From: a virus | Length of the DNA stretch: 64,000 nt | IMG/VR virus record: IMGVR_UViG_3300027746_000020 | Span: 1 to 64,000 of that record | Reading direction: 5' to 3' (one strand) | Shown: positions 40,894 through 49,553 of the stretch, one piece after another | Layout of the letters: each line of letters begins with the position of its first letter | Numbering within the stretch: the first letter of the stretch is position 1 | Position numbers and translations under genes: made by a program | Notes under the pieces: model-generated | Seen by the model: the letters and a program-made list of their open reading frames with translations, nothing else | Told to the model about the DNA's origin: nothing | Databases searched by the model: none

Positions 40894-42726
40894 CTAGGCC
40901 AGGACGCCAGCACCTCCAGTAAGCCCAATACGGGCGATCAAGCTACCAATAGCTTTGGCGTTATACGCTGCAGTGTGCTTATCTGCAAAAGCTTCAGTTC
41001 GTCCGGCAGAGGATGCAACTGACTGCTTGCCGCACTTGTGTACTTGCGGAATATAGCTTTCGCCACAGGGCTTTCCTTTCCCTGTGTCATAACGACTCAA
41101 AGTGCCTAAGTATGCTGCCATGTAGATATTAGACGGACGATCTACCTCATCTCCCCTCCGAGACGCTCTCGGGGATGGCGCGGTATCACCGATACTAAGC
41201 CTGGTGTAACCCTGCTGCCTAAGGTAATCGCGAGCGACATTAACACCGCTCATCGGATAACCTGCCATGTCTTCGGCAGCTGCCTGTATCACCCGTGCGG
41301 ACGGAGTAGATACGCGGTTACCCATGACACTGGTGTCATAGCTGTACCGCTGGATAAACTCTGCATGACTAGGGCCTGCGATAGGGACATCACGCAATGC
41401 ACCGGGCAGGCGCGTATGTAATACTTGCGCGTGAACAATGTTGACATGTTCGATTAGGTTACGCTGCTCAGGGCGAACCCGGTCACCGGGAAATACTGCG
41501 GCGTAATCCGCTAGCGCACGGAAATGGGAGTTGAACTGAGTTCGCGTATCGCTAAACACCCGAGCCGCGTCATTAGTGAAGTCGTGACCATCGGGTTTGT
41601 TGATCAGTTGGCGAAGCTGTTCTCTTACCTGATTCTGAAACTGAACCGGGGCTCCGGCAAAGTCGCGGCGTACGGTTTGCTCAATATATTGAGAACGAGC
41701 CTCATTCCGCCTACGCGGGCCGTCTCTGCCTGTAGCGTTGATATTGAATCCTTGGTTCATCGCATCCCGTTTCAATGCTTGGGATTGATTCGCCAAGGTT
41801 CCTGCCATGTGTCTTCTAAGAAACGCGACGTCATTAGCTAGACTACCTGTGCGTGTCCCTGCAAGGCCGTGTTGTTGGGAGAGGAAGCTATACGTAGCAT
41901 CATCGACAAACACGCTGCGACCGTCGACAGTAGTGTTCAAAACCGCTTCACGACTATTACGTTTCCAGTCGTCGAAGGACTGTCCTTCTCTTGCGGCTGC
42001 TTCCGCTGTTCTGTTAAGAGAGGCTAGAACATTGTTCCGCCCATTATGTCCGAGACCGCCGTTGCGGACGGTCTCGGGGACATCTGCCATCCGCTGGGTG
42101 AGAGCATCGGGCCCCCTGTTTTCCAGGTTGGAGACTCGATAGGCGACATGCATCCCTGCGCTTTGGGCTTGGGTTCGTTGCTGAGCACGAATGCCCCCGA
42201 GACCGGGGATCCGATCCATGACTGCGGAGACACCGGCACGGACGGAATCGTCGAGCTGGCGGCCGGGACCACTGGCATAAGCAGGCCAGCCTCGCTTCAT
42301 CACGTTGTGGAGGGCAAAGCCTCCGGTGACCAGAGCGAGCCCGATGGTGAGGTTGCGGGTGTTCTTGTCGAGTGATTCGCGGACTTTCTTTTTCTTCTCA
42401 ACATCGCCGGGGATAGCTTTGACAATTCCGCGCTTGATGGCGCGGGTGCCGCCTTCCACTTCGGAAACATTGCCGGTAACTACGCCCTTGACAACACGCT
42501 TTGTGCCGCGCTGGATGTTGGCAGCACCGCTTAGTGGGTCGAAGTTTGAAGCGCGTTGGTGACTGTCATGACCTTCACCTTTAATCCGGCAGTCCCAATC
42601 TGCCGGAATACAGCGTCTACCGCACTGCTTGTTAGGTGGTTTACATTTAATTGTGCCTGAAGTCTTCCGCCTCGCATCAAGCCGCGTCTGGATAGCAAGA
42701 AAAGTCGCAGCGCGGGTATTGGTCAC
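40894..42726 (-). CDS. Large four-Cys cassette protein after portal
   Basis: 610 residues. RLD at 15-17 and the four-Cys cassette KCKPPNKQCGRRCIPADWDC at 27-46, the same form as in the 466-residue protein. Then AANIQRGTKRVVKGVV and a Gly-containing hydrophobic span near residues 125-145. The large middle (150-530) is helical and polar without a recognised domain. A second Cys motif (GKPCGESYIPQVHKC) lies near residue 560. It overlaps the portal stop by four bases. I have the impression that similar cassettes follow portal genes in other phages, but the role is unknown; a minor capsid or ejected protein is most likely. Confidence 0.62.
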   Translation of the reverse strand: MTNTRAATFLAIQTRLDARRKTSGTIKCKPPNKQCGRRCIPADWDCRIKGEGHDSHQRASNFDPLSGAANIQRGTKRVVKGVVTGNVSEVEGGTRAIKRGIVKAIPGDVEKKKKVRESLDKNTRNLTIGLALVTGGFALHNVMKRGWPAYASGPGRQLDDSVRAGVSAVMDRIPGLGGIRAQQRTQAQSAGMHVAYRVSNLENRGPDALTQRMADVPETVRNGGLGHNGRNNVLASLNRTAEAAAREGQSFDDWKRNSREAVLNTTVDGRSVFVDDATYSFLSQQHGLAGTRTGSLANDVAFLRRHMAGTLANQSQALKRDAMNQGFNINATGRDGPRRRNEARSQYIEQTVRRDFAGAPVQFQNQVREQLRQLINKPDGHDFTNDAARVFSDTRTQFNSHFRALADYAAVFPGDRVRPEQRNLIEHVNIVHAQVLHTRLPGALRDVPIAGPSHAEFIQRYSYDTSVMGNRVSTPSARVIQAAAEDMAGYPMSGVNVARDYLRQQGYTRLSIGDTAPSPRASRRGDEVDRPSNIYMAAYLGTLSRYDTGKGKPCGESYIPQVHKCGKQSVASSAGRTEAFADKHTAAYNAKAIGSLIARIGLTGGAGVLA

Positions 42727-44681
42727 TTCTCGTCCTCGGGGGCTGGGCTCATCGTGAATACAGTCTGCTCGGGCAGGAAAGCAGTCAGCCCCTTCCGCGC
42801 CGCCCGGAGCGAAGCGAAGCCGGTGACCAGCGGACCAGGGACGATCACCTCGTCGAGCTTGATCGTGGTGCGGAAGGCGGCGTACCGGCGCGAGCGGCTG
42901 GGCCCGATCAGCACCAGGCGGGAGAGATCGGGGCTGCCATGGGCGTCCACGCGAGACTCATCGCTCACCCTGCGGCCCATGCTCATGCCGTCGATGTGCT
43001 TGAGGACGTTGATGTTGAGGTCGAGGGCCTCGTAGCTGTCGGTCTTGGGTGCGGCCTTGGGTTTGGGCTTCGGCTTGGCGGCGGGCTCCTCCTGTGGTTG
43101 AGACGCTTGCGACTCAGGTTGAGACCCGCCAGGGGCTTCGCCGGATTGATCCACAGGAGGCAGGATCCCGCCTTGATCCGCAGGAGCTGCGTTCGGATCG
43201 GGCTCGGGGGGAATCGGCTCACCATCCGGCCCCAAGCCTTGCGCCTGGAACGACTGCGCCTGCAGTTGATTCATATTGTTCTCAAACTCCGTGTCCTGCT
43301 GCATCTCCAACTGTGCTGATACATTTTTATCCAGCACGGTTTCGATGCTGTAATTGGTCGAGCCGAAGCGGTTGTTGCGGATCTCGACGGGCTTAAGTAC
43401 CCCGATGGTGACGTAAATCTGGTCGACAGAAGCTTGTGATGCGCGAAGCGCGGTCTTCTCCGTGTCCGTTTCGGTGAACACCGAGGGGAAGTGAACCTCC
43501 CAGGAATCCGGCACCTTGCCCCGCATTGGGCTCTCTTTCGCCAACATCAGCATGGTGAAGAGGTCCGAGACGGGCTCCTGGCAGTAGACGGTTTGCCAAT
43601 CTTCGACAAGGGACGCCCAGACACGTTCTTCAAACCGACCTTCTTTCCCGAGGCCACCGGGGCTGGTGCCCATCAGGATCGAGGCGGGCCAGCCCGTCGT
43701 GGCCTGCATGTATTCCGCAAACGGGGCGGTGGCCTGAGCCATGTTGCCGAGGGCTCTTTCGGAAAAGCCGATTTCCTCGTCTTTATCGAGGATCATCCCG
43801 CCGTAGGTGGAGCGGGCCAGGTTGTTGACCTCCATCCGCTTCATGATCGCAGCGGAGTTCCCGGCTTTGACCATGTTCATCAAGCCGGGGATCTTGTGCC
43901 AGAAGACGGAGGCGTCCGTGATGCTTGATTCCAGGCCACGCACTGCGGATTCGTAGGTCTTCCAGGCTTCCCAAACCGCCTGGAGGGGGGCTTGGCCCCA
44001 GCCGCTCTGCTGTTGGCGCTGCCGCCAGGGGAGATAAAGCCCGTCGAACCGGATCACACGGGTGTGGTGGATCGTGATGTTCGTCGTGTTGTTGATCTGT
44101 TCAGGATCGAGCTTCTGATTGGTCGTGATGCGGTACGCATTTGGCTTGGACTGATCCATGACGGACATGTCCATCGGGAAGATTTCGTGCCGGGAGAGGG
44201 GGCAGAGCCCGCGAATGCCACGAATGTGGGCGACGTTGACAGGTTCGGACGGGTCTTCGACACCGTCGTCGATGAGCATGACGATGGCAGCCCCGCCGTA
44301 GAGACGCTGGAGGCGGATCGCTTCTGCATAGGCGCGGTAGAAGGAGACTTGCTTGAGGTACGCCTCAAAGTCTTTGATCTGATCGACTTCGTCGGAAGAC
44401 TTATCTCCTCCCAATGTGATCGTCGGTCTGTGCTTCAGCACAGCATCCGCGATTGCGTCGACGTAGCGCCGAGGGAGTCCTACTGAGTAGAGGGCTTCAA
44501 GCTCCGGGTGGGAGAGCATGAAGGAGAAGCTGGGGCGGGTGTGTTGGGTCTTATCTCGACCGTAAACACCCATGCCGGTTAAGCCATTGACAAGGGCACC
44601 GTCAATACGCGCAAACTCTTCATCGCTGCGGTATTCAGCCGAGGAGGAGTTATCGGTAGTTTCGGAAGATGCTGTTGTCAC
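42723..44681 (-). CDS. Portal protein, DUF1073-like
   Basis: 652 residues. SLPRRY-like turn VGLPRRYVDAIADAVLKHRP, then RLYGGAAIVMLIDDG, then HHTRVIRFDGLYLPW and STYGGMILDKDEEIGF fit the DUF1073 portal family. A Pro/Gln-rich linker (residues about 500-560) leads to a C-terminal appendix with DESRVDAHGSPDLSRLVLIG. The portal forms the packaging ring at one vertex. The repeat array at 44731-44870 lies just upstream of its start. Confidence 0.85.
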   Translation of the reverse strand: MTTASSETTDNSSSAEYRSDEEFARIDGALVNGLTGMGVYGRDKTQHTRPSFSFMLSHPELEALYSVGLPRRYVDAIADAVLKHRPTITLGGDKSSDEVDQIKDFEAYLKQVSFYRAYAEAIRLQRLYGGAAIVMLIDDGVEDPSEPVNVAHIRGIRGLCPLSRHEIFPMDMSVMDQSKPNAYRITTNQKLDPEQINNTTNITIHHTRVIRFDGLYLPWRQRQQQSGWGQAPLQAVWEAWKTYESAVRGLESSITDASVFWHKIPGLMNMVKAGNSAAIMKRMEVNNLARSTYGGMILDKDEEIGFSERALGNMAQATAPFAEYMQATTGWPASILMGTSPGGLGKEGRFEERVWASLVEDWQTVYCQEPVSDLFTMLMLAKESPMRGKVPDSWEVHFPSVFTETDTEKTALRASQASVDQIYVTIGVLKPVEIRNNRFGSTNYSIETVLDKNVSAQLEMQQDTEFENNMNQLQAQSFQAQGLGPDGEPIPPEPDPNAAPADQGGILPPVDQSGEAPGGSQPESQASQPQEEPAAKPKPKPKAAPKTDSYEALDLNINVLKHIDGMSMGRRVSDESRVDAHGSPDLSRLVLIGPSRSRRYAAFRTTIKLDEVIVPGPLVTGFASLRAARKGLTAFLPEQTVFTMSPAPEDEK

Positions 44682-44730
44682 GCCGGTTCCTGCGTGTGCT
44701 CAGTGTAGCTTCGCTCTCGGGGGAGTTACG

Positions 44731-44870
44731 ACTTTCCAGGGTTCGTCCCGACTTTCCAGGGTTCGTTCCGATAAACCAGGGGTCGATTTCCCGACTTTCC
44801 AGGGTTCGTTCCGATAAACCAGGGTTCGTCCCGACATTCCAGGGTTCGTCCCTACATTCCAGGGTTTTGG
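44731..44870. repeat. Seven-copy 20-bp repeat array between terL and portal
   Basis: CCAGGGTTCGTyCCGAywwt units start at 44736, 44756, 44776, 44799, 44819, 44839 and 44859: 20-base steps with a single 23-base step in the middle. The array fills most of the 209-base gap between the terminase stop and the portal start. Regular spacing near two helical turns implies stacked protein binding, as in iterons or pac/cosB-like sites. Small open frames across it encode only the repeat and are not convincing genes. Confidence 0.85.
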
Positions 44871-44890
44871 GAGAATCGAGGGTGAAGCTT

Positions 44891-46387
44891 TCAAGCTGCG
44901 CGGAGGAAGCCAATGAGATCGACAGAACCGGGGGCCGCCATGGCTGCCAGTGCCAGGGCTATGACCGTGTCATCGTGGGCGGATCCTCCAGCGTTGCGCT
45001 TCCCCTTGTCGTCGCGGCGGAACGCTCGATGCTCGTCCGCGATGATCCCGTCAGGGAAGATCAGGTCATTGTCCTCCATCATGTACAGAGTTCTGTCTGT
45101 GATGGCGTTCTTTATTGGGTCGGACATGTAGACAAGTTCGATCTTGGTGCCTGAGGATTGGAGAGCCAGTGCTTCTGCGATGATTACCCCCATTGAGTTC
45201 TTTTCTACAATTACTTCTGATGGGAGGAAGTTGTCGATTAAGTCTTTGACTTTCTGCAGGCTATAAGGCGAGGAGCGATTGTTCTCGCGGTACATGGCCG
45301 CTACGCGGTTCGGTTTTGAGGTGATGTCTAGGACTACTGCGGTGAAGTAGTCGTCGCCGCCGCCGTTGGGGTCGACGCCCATGGAGTAGACGCGGTTGGC
45401 CATCCCACATTCTGAGAAGGCGCCTTTGGCGCAGGTTTTGACCAGGCTGCTGGGGTATATCGCCGATGCTGTCGAGCCAAACTTCAGCTCAAACTCAGCA
45501 TCCCACTGGTTCTTAGTGAGCTTCTCTTGCTTGCGGTAGTTCTCCGCCCAATCCGGGTCTGCCCCGTATTGAGGGTGCATGGAGTAATGGAGTGCGACTC
45601 GCGCCCAGCCGTCCTCTCTGCCGACTTCGTCGAGCATGGCCTGGAGACCGACGAAGTCGCGCCTTTCGACGTAGTCGTACCAGTCAGAAGGGAGACCAGT
45701 TGTCCATTTTTCCCCGAACCAGTTCGACTCCATGTCTGGAGTGGAGACGACGATCACCTTCCCGGCCCTGCCGAGCTTCATGAGAGAGGGGTTTGCGCCC
45801 TGGTAGATGTCGGCTACCCCCTCGATGAAGGCCGCTTCGTCGAGGAAGAGGACGGAACAGGCGGGGATACCACGACCACCCCGGCCTGTTGCGGGGAGGA
45901 AGTGGAGAGTTCCTCGGCCCCGCCAGGAGAGGCGTGTGTCGCTGTTGGAAAGCCAGGTGAGGGATTCGTTTTTGAGAGATTCGACCATGAAGCGGACACG
46001 CTTCGCCAGTTCCTGGGAATCTTTCTGGGTTTTTGAGATGATTACGGCTGTGAAGCCGGGTTCGGTTAATGCCCTATTGGCTAGATAGTTACAGATGACC
46101 TCGGATATACCAATCTGCCGGGATTTGAGGACTTGGATCCGCCGTGCTCGGTGAAGGATCTTGACGAAGTCCTTCTGGAATTGATATGGGTTGAACGGCT
46201 GAACAGCCGCACCCTCATCGTCACCAGTTTGGATCCATGTGAGCGGCGCGAAGTCCTGCCAATTTTCGACTGAGGGGAGCGATGTCACCAGCTTTGCGCT
46301 GGCGTGAAGCATCGCTGCAGCTTCCCTCAGCTCGGTTTCTTTTTCAAGCCGTGCCAGTCGAGTACGAAGTGAAGAGCCGTATTTCAC
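44891..46387 (-). CDS. terL: Terminase large subunit
   Basis: 498 residues. Walker A-like KSRQIGIS (88-95), Walker B VLFLDEAAF (near 176), and the RNase H-like nuclease with MGVDPNGGGDDY (near 337) and AHDDTVIALALA (near 470). It cuts concatemeric phage DNA and drives it into the prohead through the portal. ATPase and nuclease residues appear complete. Its start overlaps the stop of the small subunit gene by one base. Confidence 0.9.
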   Translation of the reverse strand: MKYGSSLRTRLARLEKETELREAAAMLHASAKLVTSLPSVENWQDFAPLTWIQTGDDEGAAVQPFNPYQFQKDFVKILHRARRIQVLKSRQIGISEVICNYLANRALTEPGFTAVIISKTQKDSQELAKRVRFMVESLKNESLTWLSNSDTRLSWRGRGTLHFLPATGRGGRGIPACSVLFLDEAAFIEGVADIYQGANPSLMKLGRAGKVIVVSTPDMESNWFGEKWTTGLPSDWYDYVERRDFVGLQAMLDEVGREDGWARVALHYSMHPQYGADPDWAENYRKQEKLTKNQWDAEFELKFGSTASAIYPSSLVKTCAKGAFSECGMANRVYSMGVDPNGGGDDYFTAVVLDITSKPNRVAAMYRENNRSSPYSLQKVKDLIDNFLPSEVIVEKNSMGVIIAEALALQSSGTKIELVYMSDPIKNAITDRTLYMMEDNDLIFPDGIIADEHRAFRRDDKGKRNAGGSAHDDTVIALALAAMAAPGSVDLIGFLRAA

Positions 46388-46866
46388 TAGATGTCAACTA
46401 CTCTATACGTCGCCTCATCTTCCGCAGCTTCTAGTTGATGAAAGTCCGCAGCAGCAGCGTTTGTTGTGGCCCCTGAAAGGAGCATTAGCCTCCGCTCCAA
46501 GCGGGCGATAGTGACTTCCATCTCCCTCTGCTCTTGGTAGGCATTGGCAGAGTCCATGATCACCTTCGCGGCCCGAATCCGATCAGCGTCTTCGGATGTC
46601 GAGCTGTTCATAATGCCTTGGAGGACTTGAAGGCACTCAGGGACAAGACCTACACCTTGAGTGCCTGTCATGTCCGTCCGCTCTTGGAGCTTTCGGTTGA
46701 CGACGGACATGAACTGGGGAGTGTGTCTCCAGCTCCATAGGGTTTTGTTGGTCACTCCCGCCGCCTTGGCAGCGTCTGTCATCGTCTTCCCTGCGACGAT
46801 GGCATCAGCCGCTATGACCTGTTTGACGGTTAGGCCGTCTGCGTTGACTGGATTCTGGGCGACCAC
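46387..46866 (-). CDS. terS: Terminase small subunit
   Basis: 159 residues, GTG start. Residues 29-52 (MTDAAKAAGVTNKTLWSWR) form an HTH of the phage small-terminase type. The C-terminal half is a long helix (EQREMEVTIARLERRLM) suited to ring assembly. It would recognise the packaging site, perhaps the array at 44731-44870, and hand DNA to TerL. First gene of the packaging and head operon. Confidence 0.8.
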   Translation of the reverse strand: MVAQNPVNADGLTVKQVIAADAIVAGKTMTDAAKAAGVTNKTLWSWRHTPQFMSVVNRKLQERTDMTGTQGVGLVPECLQVLQGIMNSSTSEDADRIRAAKVIMDSANAYQEQREMEVTIARLERRLMLLSGATTNAAAADFHQLEAAEDEATYRVVDI

Positions 46867-46904
46867 TTCTGGAAAGGTTGGGGCGCGTTGTGACTGGGAT
46901 AAGT

Positions 46905-47039
46905 CTACCTGAGATTACCTGTTTCTGAACAGGACAGGGGCAGCCGCGATAGTCGGTCCAGCTCAGAGGTGAACTTCCAGAGGGAGCGATGGTCGTATGT
47001 CTTGAGGTCATTGGCGGCCAGCCTGTGCCCTGCGGTCAC
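46905..47039 (-). CDS. Possible small protein before terS
   Basis: 44 residues from a GTG at 47039 (MTAGHRLAANDLKTYDHRSL and a short helical remainder). The frame reads more like protein than its alternatives and fills the gap between the 140-residue gene and terS. It crosses an inverted repeat CCTGTT-TCTG-AACAGG at 46918-46933, which may instead mark a regulatory site for terS. Weak call. Confidence 0.3.
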   Translation of the reverse strand: MTAGHRLAANDLKTYDHRSLWKFTSELDRLSRLPLSCSETGNLR

Positions 47040-47059
47040 CACAACCTGCAAAATGGCCG

Positions 47060-47482
47060 CTACTCCTGCGTGGGTTCCGGTTGCGAAGTGTCTGCAGATG
47101 GCAGGATTTTGGGATGCGGATGCGGATGCGGATAGTTGGGCGAGTTCATCCAAGGAGCATATTCCAGCAACATCACATCTGTTGTGTTCGGCCTGATGCG
47201 ATCCGTCATTATTTTGATAAGCGCCTCCAGGAGTTCGATCACGCATAGTTCTGGGTCGGGGTAGGATTTTTCGACGTAGTTCATGTCGATACGAACCGTC
47301 ATCCCAGTGGGTTTGTATATGGGATGGTTGTGACTTACTTCAAACCGTAGGAGGTAGTTGTATGTGTCAGGGCGGGAGAAGGTCAGATGGACTAGGGGGA
47401 AGTTCTGCTTGACCTCATAGGACACCCGGAAAGGAAGGAAGTGGGGAAGGTCAGTCATGCTCCAGTTTGGCGCGGGGGTCAT
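47060..47482 (-). CDS. Hypothetical protein with His/Pro repeat tail
   Basis: 140 residues, beginning at an ATG that overlaps the previous stop. A strand-rich domain (VSYEVKQNFPLVHLTFSRPD) is followed by an unusual YPHPHPHPK tail. No family recognised. Lies directly upstream of the terminase genes. Confidence 0.55.
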   Translation of the reverse strand: MTPAPNWSMTDLPHFLPFRVSYEVKQNFPLVHLTFSRPDTYNYLLRFEVSHNHPIYKPTGMTVRIDMNYVEKSYPDPELCVIELLEALIKIMTDRIRPNTTDVMLLEYAPWMNSPNYPHPHPHPKILPSADTSQPEPTQE

Positions 47483-47988
47483 GGGGCGGTCTCATCCTGG
47501 GTCTCATGAGTCTCACCCGTAGAGGAGAAGATCCGGCGGGCCGCCTTGATGACGATGGCCATGTCGACCTCGGGGTAGGCCCAGCGATTGCAGTCCGCCA
47601 GCAGGTCTTCCATACCTCCCAGCCCACTTCGGGGATGGATGGGCAGGATCATGAGCAGTTCATCGCCTGTCTTGATCTTGCCTTGGATGTACTCACGGAG
47701 TCGGATGATCAATGTCCGCATCGTCCCACCGTTGCTAAATCCTCTCCAACTCCCATTGTAGTGTGTGTAAATGTAGCGCTTGCTGTAGCTGTCGTAGAAG
47801 CTGATACGGCTTTGCCCATCGAAGAGCAGATAGCTGATGGAGCCTTCATGATTGAAGAACTTCCGCCCGTGCGTGGCGATGATGTTGATAAACTCATTGG
47901 CTTTCGCCAGTCGTTCGGCTTTGTCGGGCAGTGCCCGCAGGCGCGGGGTGGGCGATGCCCGGTAATAGCCTTGAGATGGGCTACACAT
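47479..47988 (-). CDS. Hypothetical protein
   Basis: 169 residues. RKFFNHEGSISYLLFDGQSR, then ISFYDSYSKRYIYTHYNGSW and GFSNGGTMRTLIIRLREYI, look like a small alpha/beta phage protein. I do not recognise a function. It overlaps genes on both sides by 4 to 8 bases in the early block. Confidence 0.6.
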   Translation of the reverse strand: MCSPSQGYYRASPTPRLRALPDKAERLAKANEFINIIATHGRKFFNHEGSISYLLFDGQSRISFYDSYSKRYIYTHYNGSWRGFSNGGTMRTLIIRLREYIQGKIKTGDELLMILPIHPRSGLGGMEDLLADCNRWAYPEVDMAIVIKAARRIFSSTGETHETQDETAP

Positions 47989-48229
47989 TGGTTTTACCCT
48001 TTGGGCTCGGGGTGGGGGTGTAATAAACGCAGTGGTCTTTAAGCTCTTCCCGGCGGTTTATGTATCCGCCATCCGGCCTCGGGGGATCTCTCATCCCCAA
48101 CCAGTAAAACGACTGGGGCAGCTCTGGGATCTTGATCACCTTCTTGCATCTACCGTCGCCACTTGGGTGAAGGCGGCCAGAGGCGGTTCTTTTCCAATCA
48201 GCAAAGATGCAGTCATTACAGGACTTCAT
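47981..48229 (-). CDS. Small Cys-containing protein
   Basis: 82 residues. CNDC at positions 4-7, a further Cys near 28 and one near 67 could make a small metal site. Overlaps the following and preceding genes by 4 to 8 bases. Partner Cys patterns appear in the next gene upstream, suggesting related small zinc-binding proteins. Function unknown. Confidence 0.55.
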   Translation of the reverse strand: MKSCNDCIFADWKRTASGRLHPSGDGRCKKVIKIPELPQSFYWLGMRDPPRPDGGYINRREELKDHCVYYTPTPSPKGKTNV

Positions 48230-48549
48230 GAGAATTTCCCTCCAGTGGGTTTTGTGCTGCGTCGTTGTTCAAACAAATCACAATCAGCCGCGAAGGTTTT
48301 CCCCTCGTAGACAGGATCTGGCATGCCTTGCGAACAGGGATCCGATCCGCCCCGCCAGAACCGGCATGCCGTGCAGAACTTGGCTGGGGTTCGTCGGGGC
48401 AGCTCGGGGGCGACAGCTCGGTGGGTGCGGCCCAATCGGATCTGGGAAACGGCCTGCTTGGAAATACCGAAGCGTCGGGCCATACTCTTCAATGATTCGC
48501 CACTAATAAGGATTAGGTGGACGTCAGCGTCGCTCAATCTCATTGTCAA
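48226..48549 (-). CDS. Small HTH protein with C-terminal Cys motif
   Basis: 107 residues. LKSMARRFGISKQAVSQIRL at about 20-39 is a clear helix-turn-helix. CTACRFWRGG near 58-67 plus Cys near 73 and 90 suggest a metal-stabilised tail similar to the neighbour at 47981-48229. Probably a small transcription regulator of the early block. The start may be the third codon (48543). Confidence 0.6.
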   Translation of the reverse strand: MTMRLSDADVHLILISGESLKSMARRFGISKQAVSQIRLGRTHRAVAPELPRRTPAKFCTACRFWRGGSDPCSQGMPDPVYEGKTFAADCDLFEQRRSTKPTGGKFS

Positions 48550-49226
48550 ACCTTTGCAAGGGTCACGCCATTGGCCTGCCCCTGGTACTTGCCGTCGCCG
48601 TAGGGCGTGTCACATGGCAAGCCTTCGTAGAACAGAGCCTGGCAGATCCCCTCGTTGGTGTAGATGCGGCAATCGGCGCCGCTGCTGTTGGAGATCTCCA
48701 GGGTCAGGTGGCCCTCCCAACCGGCTTCGCCTGGGGTGAGGTTCACGATGATGCCGCAGCGGGCGTAGGTGCTCTTGCCGATGAACTGAGCGGTGACATT
48801 GGGTGGGAGCTTTAGATACGGGATTACCACTCCAAGGCCATAGGTGTGGCCAGGGAGGACAAAGTAGGAGCCAGCTCGATCGTCATGGTGACGATCTGCG
48901 TGAGCCAGGCAGCGATCATCAAAATTCTTGGGGTCTACAATCAGGCCAGGGACGTGGCGAAAGATGCGGAAGTCCTTGGGTGAAAGGGTTAGGTCGTAGC
49001 CGTAGGAGCTGGTGCCGTAACTAATCACTGGGCGCTGGAAGTGTCCATAAGGAGCAGATCCGGGAAGAGGGATTTCAATTTCCCGGATCTTCCCAGGCTC
49101 AAACGGGCTGATCATGCCCTCGGCGGCGAGCTGGCGGATGCGCCAGTCGGGAATAGGGCCGGCTGCACGGGGGATCTTAATGGGCGCCTCGCAAGGGATG
49201 AAGTTGAAGTCTGGTGTTGAGTTCAC
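48546..49226 (-). CDS. dcd: dCTP deaminase
   Basis: 226 residues. SSYGYDLTLS, then GKSTYARCGIIVNLTPGEAG and EGHLTLEISN, then NEGICQALF are the signatures of dCTP deaminases, with the catalytic Glu expected in the GEAGWEG segment. It makes dUTP from dCTP for dTMP synthesis with the ThyX at 51011-51826. The first 40 residues extend the family's usual N-terminus. No separate dUTPase is seen; a bifunctional form is possible but not shown. Confidence 0.85.
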   Translation of the reverse strand: MNSTPDFNFIPCEAPIKIPRAAGPIPDWRIRQLAAEGMISPFEPGKIREIEIPLPGSAPYGHFQRPVISYGTSSYGYDLTLSPKDFRIFRHVPGLIVDPKNFDDRCLAHADRHHDDRAGSYFVLPGHTYGLGVVIPYLKLPPNVTAQFIGKSTYARCGIIVNLTPGEAGWEGHLTLEISNSSGADCRIYTNEGICQALFYEGLPCDTPYGDGKYQGQANGVTLAKV

Positions 49227-49295
49227 GGGAGGGGTTCGTAAATGGTGCGGACTCGGTGCTTCGTGGTTGCCGGGGAGGATCAGGGCATCGGGGGG

Positions 49296-49553
49296 TCAGG
49301 CATCGGGGGTCTCTGGATCGTGTGCATCTGCCCAGGCGAGTGCATCCGCCTGAGTAGCAAATGGGCCAGCGTGCCCCCTACCCCCCAGCGCCATGCCGTT
49401 GCTGCCAGGCCAAGGGACAATCCCCTGATTGGCATACGCAACGCCAGCAGACATCCCCTCCGCTGGATCCCAGGATCTGACCACTGCAAACCAGCCGTCT
49501 ACTGCTGGCATTGGGTCCCAGCACCAGTCGGTGATAGCGGTGGGGTTGGTCAT
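49296..49553 (-). CDS. Small hypothetical protein, cyanobacterial type
   Basis: 85 residues with VDGWFAVVRSWDPAEGMSAG and GPFATQADALAWADAHDPE. The second motif reads like a small alpha/beta (DUF2188-like) module that I associate with cyanobacteria and their phages. The 3' end carries a short direct repeat of CCCCCGATGCC. Overlaps the upstream gene's stop. Confidence 0.55.
   Translation of the reverse strand: MTNPTAITDWCWDPMPAVDGWFAVVRSWDPAEGMSAGVAYANQGIVPWPGSNGMALGGRGHAGPFATQADALAWADAHDPETPDA

Noticed and set aside
44731-44870. Array considered as a CRISPR
   Set aside because: Units are contiguous 20-bp repeats without variable spacers, and no cas genes are seen.
44650-44913. Open frames encoded by the 20-bp repeat array (87 and 64 codons)
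   Set aside because: They translate the repeat into the same few residues and overlap both terL and portal; the period of 20 bases is not a multiple of three, so each frame changes from unit to unit.
47060-47246. Continuation of the frame at 46905 up to 47246
   Set aside because: This part overlaps the better-supported 140-residue gene. Only the downstream 44 codons were kept as a weak call.
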